Assembly: GCA_017395065.1 (NCBI GenBank)
Contig: JAFPWH010000021.1
Span: 62,001-126,000 of the forward strand
Reading direction: 5' to 3'
Length of the DNA: 64,000 bases
DNA from: Clostridia bacterium
GTDB lineage: Bacteria; Bacillota; Clostridia; Christensenellales; Aristaeellaceae
The number at the start of each line of letters is the position of its first letter. Within the stretch, counting starts at the first letter, position 1. Below, piece after piece: positions 58,937 through 64,000 of this stretch. The notes beneath the pieces were generated by a model. That model was given only the letters and a program-made list of their open reading frames with translations. It was not told the DNA's origin and searched no databases. The position numbers and the translations under genes are program-made.

Positions 58937-60079
58937 TTACATCAGTTCGCTGTAGCTGCCCAGGTACGTGAAGCTGTCGCAGGCTGCCTTCATTTCGCCG
59001 ATGCACTGCATGAGGTTCGGCGCGTAGACGGGCGAATCGAGGTCGAAGTAGAACATGAATTCGAAGTCCCGGTTCGGAAGCGGGCGGCTCTCGAGCTTGT
59101 TCAGATTGATGCCCAGCGCGTAGAGCTTGCTCAGCAGCTTGTAAAGACTACCCTGCTCGTGGGGCAGCGTGAGCATGACGCTGGTCTTGTCCGCGCCGGG
59201 ATAGATCTCGAGGTTCTTTGAAATGCAGATGAAGCGCGTGTAGTTGTTGTCGACGTTCTGCACGTCCTCCCTGAGGCAGTTGAGCCCGTAGAGCTTTATG
59301 CAGGGGCGGGACGCAAGGGCGGCGATGTCGTTTCTTGGGGACTCGGCCACCATTTGCGCAGCCATCGCCGTGTTTTCGCAGGGCACGGCGCGCACGCCCC
59401 TGAGCGAAGAGAGGAATTTGGAGCACTGGTTGATCGCCTGCTCGTGGGAGTAGATCTCCCGGACGTCCTCCATCTTCACGCCGGGCTTGGCCAGCAGGTT
59501 GTGCTCGATCTTCGTGCGGACGGATCGGACGATGTAGAAGTTGTGGCGCGTCATGAGGTCGTACACCTTGTTGACCGTGCCCGCCGAGGAGTTTTCTACC
59601 GGCACCACGCCGTAGGTGCACATACCCTTTTCGATGGCGCTGAAAACCGCGTCGAAATCCTTGAAATAGAGGATGTTGGCGTTTTTGAACAGCCTGTCGC
59701 AGGCGATCTGGCTGTTTGCGCCTTCGATGCCCTGACAGGCCACCGTCGCGTAGGACGGGAAAAGCTTGTCGGTGGATTCGACGGCCTTTTTGACGGCGTT
59801 CGTGACGTCGCCCCCAAAGCCGTTCAGGCGGCCCTGATAACTGCGGCTTAACTCCATCAAAAGCGAAAACAGCGAATAGGTGTAATCCTTATACGCCTCC
59901 GGGGTCTTTTCAAGCACGTGGGCGACCTTTTCCCTTTCGCGCTTCGGGTCGCGGATCGGCAGGGAATTGCGCTGCTTGTAGGCGGCGATTTCGGCAGAAA
60001 TGTCCATCCGCTTTGAAAACAATTCCACGATCTGCTCGTCGATTTCGTCAATCTGCCTTCTCAGGTCCGTGTTTTCCAT
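58937..60079 (-). CDS. pheA: Chorismate mutase-prephenate dehydratase (P-protein)
   Basis: 380 aa. An AroQ-type mutase (about 1-85; DLRRQIDEIDEQIVELFSKRM) is followed by prephenate dehydratase (about 100-285; VPVENSSAGTVN, NNYTRFICI with the catalytic Thr-Arg-Phe) and an ACT domain (LPHEQGSLYKLLSKL, LNKLESRPLPN) that senses phenylalanine. Converts chorismate to phenylpyruvate. The ATG with AAAGGAGG 10 nt upstream overlaps aroC by 32 nt. Feedback inhibition by Phe is expected from the ESRP motif. Confidence 0.94.
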   Translation of the reverse strand: MENTDLRRQIDEIDEQIVELFSKRMDISAEIAAYKQRNSLPIRDPKREREKVAHVLEKTPEAYKDYTYSLFSLLMELSRSYQGRLNGFGGDVTNAVKKAVESTDKLFPSYATVACQGIEGANSQIACDRLFKNANILYFKDFDAVFSAIEKGMCTYGVVPVENSSAGTVNKVYDLMTRHNFYIVRSVRTKIEHNLLAKPGVKMEDVREIYSHEQAINQCSKFLSSLRGVRAVPCENTAMAAQMVAESPRNDIAALASRPCIKLYGLNCLREDVQNVDNNYTRFICISKNLEIYPGADKTSVMLTLPHEQGSLYKLLSKLYALGINLNKLESRPLPNRDFEFMFYFDLDSPVYAPNLMQCIGEMKAACDSFTYLGSYSELM

Positions 60080-61145
60080 ATAGCTCACTCCTCCTTTGCA
60101 GGTATGCGTCCAGTATGGCGACGGCTGCGGCGGCCTCCGCGCAGGGCAGAAGCCTTGGCACGATGCAGGGATCGTGCCTGCCGCGCACCGTAAGGGTTTC
60201 GTTCGTTTTGGTATCGAGCCTTACGCTCTCTTGCTCCACGGCGATCGAGGGCGTGGGCTTGACCGCCAGGCGGAACACGAGGGGCATGCCGTTCGTGATG
60301 CCGCCCAGGATGCCGCCGGCGTTGTTCGTTTTGGTCTGTAATTTACCGTCAATGATCTCAAAAGGATCGTTATTTTGGCTGCCCCTGCGCTTCGAGGCTT
60401 CAAAGCCCAGGCCGAACTCGATGCCCTTGACGGCGGGGATGCCGAAGGCGATCTGGGAGATGCGGTTCTCCATCCCGTCGAACATCGGGTCGCCCAGCCC
60501 CGCCGGGACGCCCGTGCACACGCACTCCGCTATGCCGCCGACGCTGTCGCCTTGGGCGGCTGCCCGGCCGATGAGATCGATCATTTTTTTGCCCGCTTCG
60601 TCGCTCACGGTCGGAAAGGCTTTGCGGGACAGATCGTCCGTGAGCTCGCCTTCGTCCGGGATCTCCCCGATCGAATAGATACGGCTCATGATGCGTATCC
60701 CCTCTTTTTCGAGCAGCTGTTTCGCGATGCCGCCCGCGATGCAAAGCGGTGCGGTCAGCCTGCCCGAAAAGTGTCCTCCGCCGGATCGGTCCTGAAAGCC
60801 GAAATACTTGATCTCGGCGGTATAATCCGCGTGGCCCGGCCTCGGAACGAGTGAAAGGTCTCTGTAATCGTCCGGGTGCGCGTTGCTGTTGCGTATCACC
60901 GCGCAGATCGGCGCGCCGCAGCTTACGTTGCCGACGAAGCCGCTCAAAAACTCGGGTTCGTCCGGCTCCTTCCTCGGTGTGGACCAGGGATTGCGCCCGG
61001 GCGCGCGCCTTGCGAGGAAGGCGCTCAGTTCTTGAAAATCGATCTCGCTGCCCGCGGGTATGCCCTCCAGGGTCATGCCCACGGCGGCGCCGTGGCTCTG
61101 GCCGAATATGGTCAGGCGCAGGTTTTTTCCGTAAGAGGAGCTCAT
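60048..61145 (-). CDS. aroC: Chorismate synthase
   Basis: FMN-dependent last step to chorismate. FGQSHGAAVGMTLEGIPAG, RPGHADYTAEIKYF, GRLTAPLCIAGGIAKQLL and GRHDPCIVPRLLPCAEAAAA are the family signatures. 365 aa. The 3' end runs 32 nt into pheA, an unusually long overlap; the 5' end overlaps aroA by 4 nt. Confidence 0.95.
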   Translation of the reverse strand: MSSSYGKNLRLTIFGQSHGAAVGMTLEGIPAGSEIDFQELSAFLARRAPGRNPWSTPRKEPDEPEFLSGFVGNVSCGAPICAVIRNSNAHPDDYRDLSLVPRPGHADYTAEIKYFGFQDRSGGGHFSGRLTAPLCIAGGIAKQLLEKEGIRIMSRIYSIGEIPDEGELTDDLSRKAFPTVSDEAGKKMIDLIGRAAAQGDSVGGIAECVCTGVPAGLGDPMFDGMENRISQIAFGIPAVKGIEFGLGFEASKRRGSQNNDPFEIIDGKLQTKTNNAGGILGGITNGMPLVFRLAVKPTPSIAVEQESVRLDTKTNETLTVRGRHDPCIVPRLLPCAEAAAAVAILDAYLQRRSELYGKHGPEKAD

Positions 61146-62392
61146 GTATCCGCCTCCAGGCTGTCAAAATGCGTCCAGAATTCGGGGTAGGATTTGCTTA
61201 CGCACTCCGCGTTTTTTATTATAGCCCCGCCGGATAGGCAGGCCGCGACCGCAGATGCCATCGCGATGCGGTGGTCGTTCGCCGATTCCGCTTCTCCGCC
61301 GGGGAGGAATGACTGCCCGCGGATGACGAGGCCGTCCGGCGTCTCGTTTACGTCCGCGCCCAGCGCGCAGAGCATTTCGCGGGTGGTTTTCAGGCGATCG
61401 CTTTCCTTCATGCGCAGCCGCGCGGCGTTTACGACGCGGCTTTCCCCCTCGCAGACCGAAAGGAGCGCCCCCAGTGCGGGCACGAGGTCGGGGATCGCGG
61501 AGGCGTCCACGGTCACGGGCAGAAGCTCTCCCCTCCTTACGGTGACCGCGCCTTCGCCCACTTCGACGTGCGCGCCGACGCATTTCAGAATCTCGAGGAT
61601 CGCCCTGTCTCCCTGAGAAGAGGAAGGGTCGAGGCCCGTGACGCATACGCCTCTTCGGGACAGCGCGCCCATGCACAGGAAGAACGCAGCGTTGGACCAG
61701 TCGGCTTCCGCCGTGCTGTGCGCGGGCGCGTTATAGCGCTGAGCGCCCTTTATTTGCCAGCCGCCGTCCATCCTTTCCGCAAGCACGCCGCTTTGAAGGA
61801 GTTGTTCTTCCGTCATGCGCACGTAGTCTTCGGATTCTATCCTGCCTTCGATCAGAAGGCGGCTGTCGCCTTTGAGGATCGGGAGGGCAAACAGAAGGCC
61901 GCTTATAAACTGGCTGCTCACGTCGCCGGGAAGGCGGAAAGCACCGCTTTCGAGTCTGCCAGATACGCGCAGCGTGTCGCCGGTTTGGACAATGCTCATT
62001 CCATGCGCGATCAGTTCTTCCTTGAAGGGGCTCAGCGGCCGCTCGGGCAGCCGTCCGCGCAGCGAAAACGCCGCTTTTACGCCCAAAGCGCCGACGATCG
62101 GCAAAAGGAAGCGGAGGGTCGAACCGCTCTCGCCGCAGGGAAGTACGGCTTCCCCCTTCGGCAGTTCCGTTATGGGGCGCACCGTGATTGTATCGCCGCG
62201 AAACGAAATACCTGCCCCGAGGGCGGTCAGGCACGCCGCCGTGGCGCGGATGTCGTCCGACAGGCCGTCGACGGCGAGCACGCTTTCGTGCAGGGAAAGC
62301 GCCGCGCTTATCAGCATCCGGTGCGCCCGGGATTTGGACGCAGGCACCTTTACGACGCCCGTCCTCGGGCCGCCGACGATCGTTTTATCCAT
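61142..62392 (-). CDS. aroA: EPSP synthase
   Basis: 3-phosphoshikimate 1-carboxyvinyltransferase, 416 aa. VPASKSRAHRMLISAAL binds phosphoshikimate; the PEP loop is PCGESGSTLRFLLP, not the class I GNAGTAMRP. RMKESDRLKTTREML and NDHRIAMASAVA are conserved. The altered loop suggests different glyphosate binding from class I, but this cannot be settled by eye. The start overlaps the aroB stop region by 8 nt. Confidence 0.94.
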   Translation of the reverse strand: MDKTIVGGPRTGVVKVPASKSRAHRMLISAALSLHESVLAVDGLSDDIRATAACLTALGAGISFRGDTITVRPITELPKGEAVLPCGESGSTLRFLLPIVGALGVKAAFSLRGRLPERPLSPFKEELIAHGMSIVQTGDTLRVSGRLESGAFRLPGDVSSQFISGLLFALPILKGDSRLLIEGRIESEDYVRMTEEQLLQSGVLAERMDGGWQIKGAQRYNAPAHSTAEADWSNAAFFLCMGALSRRGVCVTGLDPSSSQGDRAILEILKCVGAHVEVGEGAVTVRRGELLPVTVDASAIPDLVPALGALLSVCEGESRVVNAARLRMKESDRLKTTREMLCALGADVNETPDGLVIRGQSFLPGGEAESANDHRIAMASAVAACLSGGAIIKNAECVSKSYPEFWTHFDSLEADT

Positions 62393-63476
62393 TTTTCCGC
62401 CCCGCCGATATCCAGTCGATCATTTCATTCGAGGGCACGTACAGCGCGCGGCAGGCGCCGATCCTTTCGGGCATAATCAGATTGACGCCCCCGTTCACGG
62501 CCTTTTTGTCGCTTAAGCAGGCCTCGGCGAGGCTTGCGCTGTCGCAAGCGGTTTCGCACGGCAGGCCGTAGGATGTGAGCAGCGCTTCCAGCCTTTCGGC
62601 GGTGCTTTCTTCACACAGTCCCTTTCTGACCGCGGCGCGCGTGACGCAGGCCATGCCGATCGCGACGGCCCGGCCGTGGGGCACGCGGTATTCGCTCAGC
62701 TTTTCCACGGCGTGGCCCACGGTGTGGCCGAAGTTCAACAGCGCCCTTACGCCCCTGTCGCGCTCGTCCTGCTCCACAAATCTTTTCTTCATTTCCACGC
62801 AGGCGCGGATCACCTTGGCGTAGTTTTCCTTCACAGGGCGGGAGGCGATCTTATCAAACAGCGCCTCGTCCCCGATCATGCCGTATTTGACGATCTCGGC
62901 GCAGCCGTTTGCGTATTCGCGCTCCGGCAGCGTTTCCAGTGCTGCCGTGTCGCACAGTACGAGCATCGGCTGATAGAAGCTGCCCGCGCGGTTTTTGCCC
63001 GATGGCAGGTTGACGGCGGTCTTGCCGCCGACGGAGGAATCCACGTCCGCCAAAAGGGAGGTGGGTACCTGCACAAAGCCGATGCCGCGCAGGAACGTGG
63101 AGGCCGCAAAGCCGCCGAGATCCCCCGCGACGCCGCCGCCCAGGGAAAGGAGCAGATCGTCCCTGTTCAGGCGCATGTCGCTCATGAATTCCAATAAAGA
63201 GGCGTAGTTTTGCAGGCTCTTTCCGTCTTCCCCGTGGTAAAACACGTACGCGGCGCTTTCGATGCCGCTTTTTCCGAGGCTGCTTTCGAGAAGCGCGCCG
63301 TAAAGCGGGAAAACGACGTCGTCCGAGACGATCACGGCCTTTTTCGCGTTAGAGACAGCGCGTATCCTCTGCCCCGCCTGATCGATCAGCCCCCGGCCGA
63401 TGAGCACCTCGTATGCACGCGAGGCTTTTACGCCGACGCGCATGGGTTCGTTTGAAAGTTCGCTTTTCATGTTCAC
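62385..63476 (-). CDS. aroB: 3-dehydroquinate synthase
   Basis: NAD- and zinc-dependent step 2 of the pathway. SLGGGVAGDLGGFAASTFLRG, VPTSLLADVDSSVGGKTAVNL, NGCAEIVKYGMI and LNFGHTVGHAVE show the metal and substrate residues. 363 aa. The most likely start is a GTG overlapping the aroF stop (GTGA), in keeping with the other overlaps; an ATG two codons later is possible and neither has a strong ribosome site. Confidence 0.94.
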   Translation of the reverse strand: MNMKSELSNEPMRVGVKASRAYEVLIGRGLIDQAGQRIRAVSNAKKAVIVSDDVVFPLYGALLESSLGKSGIESAAYVFYHGEDGKSLQNYASLLEFMSDMRLNRDDLLLSLGGGVAGDLGGFAASTFLRGIGFVQVPTSLLADVDSSVGGKTAVNLPSGKNRAGSFYQPMLVLCDTAALETLPEREYANGCAEIVKYGMIGDEALFDKIASRPVKENYAKVIRACVEMKKRFVEQDERDRGVRALLNFGHTVGHAVEKLSEYRVPHGRAVAIGMACVTRAAVRKGLCEESTAERLEALLTSYGLPCETACDSASLAEACLSDKKAVNGGVNLIMPERIGACRALYVPSNEMIDWISAGRKNG

Positions 63477-64000
63477 GTCACCGCGTCGCGCACGACTAAG
63501 ATTCGCTTGCTCAGCTTTTCGAATTCCTCGGGCGTCAGTTGCTGGGCGCTGTCGCTGAGCGCGTTTTTGGGGTCGTTGTGCACCTCTATTTCGAGCCCGT
63601 CACAGCCGGCCGCGACCGCTGCCAGCGTCATGGGCGGAACCATCCGGGCGATGCCCGTGGCGTGGCTGGGATCGACCACCACCGGAAGGTGGCTCAATTC
63701 GTGCAGCATCGGCACGGCGGAAAGGTCCAAGGTGTTCCGCATGTAATCCGAATACGTGCGTATGCCTCTTTCGCACAGTATGACCCGCTCGTTGCCGCTG
63801 GCCATGATGTATTCGGCGCTCATGAGCAGTTCCTTCAGGGTGTTGGCAAGGCCGCGCTTTAGCAGGATCGGCTTGTCCGTCTGCCCCAGTACCTTGAGCA
63901 GGTCGAAATTCTGCATGTTGCGCGCGCCGACCTGCAATACGTCCACGTCCTCGAACAGGGGCAGGTCCGCGATCGACATGATCTCGGTCACGATGGGCAA
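63473..64000 (-). CDS. aroF: DAHP synthase, 5' end beyond window
   Basis: First step of aromatic synthesis, the AroA/AroG-beta (KDO8P-like) class. The visible C-terminal 175 residues have VDVLQVGARNMQNFDLL, KPILLKRGLANTLKE, GNERVILCERGIRTY, VVVDPSHATG (metal His) and EIEVHNDPKNALSDSAQQL. No ACT or mutase domain is visible at the C terminus; the N terminus is outside. It appears to head the aro run. Confidence 0.92.
   Translation of the reverse strand: MPIVTEIMSIADLPLFEDVDVLQVGARNMQNFDLLKVLGQTDKPILLKRGLANTLKELLMSAEYIMASGNERVILCERGIRTYSDYMRNTLDLSAVPMLHELSHLPVVVDPSHATGIARMVPPMTLAAVAAGCDGLEIEVHNDPKNALSDSAQQLTPEEFEKLSKRILVVRDAVT

Overview
The window looks like a chromosomal segment of a high-GC Firmicute, most likely an anaerobic gut Clostridia-type bacterium; this is inferred from gene content, not from a database search. 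Supporting signs are two T-box riboswitches (aspS, trpB), Spo0J/Soj (ParB/ParA), WhiA, a PolA whose proofreading motif looks degenerate, ferredoxin-type aldo/keto reductase, TTGACA/TATAAT promoters with 17-bp spacers, strong GGAGG ribosome sites, and many glycan-use genes (GH42, GH20, galactokinase, hexuronate-type oxidoreductase, KDPG aldolase, CBM9-like protein). Most genes lie on the minus strand in long, tightly packed runs with many 4-nt stop/start overlaps.

Layout. 1-1.8 kb: 3' truncated aspS behind an Asp T-box. 1.8-7.7 kb: minus-strand run response regulator, histidine kinase, aldo/keto reductase, KDPG aldolase fused to a VOC-like domain, mutY. 7.9-13.9 kb (plus): murC, a secreted protein, then a translationally coupled trio (unknown cytosolic protein, transmembrane Ser/Thr kinase, secreted DUF6273-type protein). 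13.9-24.4 kb (minus): one long run from a single good promoter: UxuB-like oxidoreductase, divergent MreB-like protein, YgjP-type metallopeptidase, parA, parB, CBM9-like, scpB, DUF6062, GH42 beta-galactosidase, metallophosphoesterase, uridine kinase. 24.4-26.6 kb: flavin reductase-like, YjbR/EVE-like fusion, MBL hydrolase. 26.8-28.6 kb (plus): GH20 hexosaminidase. 28.7-40.7 kb (minus): polA, coaE, a peptide-type solute-binding protein, galK, tsaE-tsaB-rimI, alpha/beta hydrolase, membrane-tethered MurF, ddl, a small membrane-anchored protein.

40.7-42.3 kb is an accessory scar between polA and whiA: an RHS/YD-repeat fragment, the promoter and first codons of a REP-associated (Y1) transposase, an orphan acidic ORF that could be a leftover immunity-type protein, and an N-terminally clipped phage-type holin. 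42.3-46.8 kb (minus): whiA, murB, DHHW-family protein, MBOAT acyltransferase (cell-surface polymer acylation). 47-49.8 kb: two sugar-isomerase-type TIM-barrel genes, one fused to a Gfo/Idh/MocA oxidoreductase. 49.9-51.4 kb: DegV and rhomboid. 51.9-53.5 kb (plus): an XRE regulator carrying two sets of 28-residue repeats. 53.7-55.2 kb: DUF4143-type ATPase behind a 32-bp AT-rich tandem repeat. 55.4-64 kb (minus): aromatic amino-acid block aroF-aroB-aroA-aroC-pheA-aroE/K-aroQ, followed by a TrpB-type gene with its own Trp T-box.

The pieces that seem least explained are the kinase trio, the XRE/28-residue-repeat protein, the divergent MreB-like gene coupled to a metallopeptidase upstream of parAB, and the decayed RHS/transposase/holin locus. 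All family assignments are by eye from motifs.
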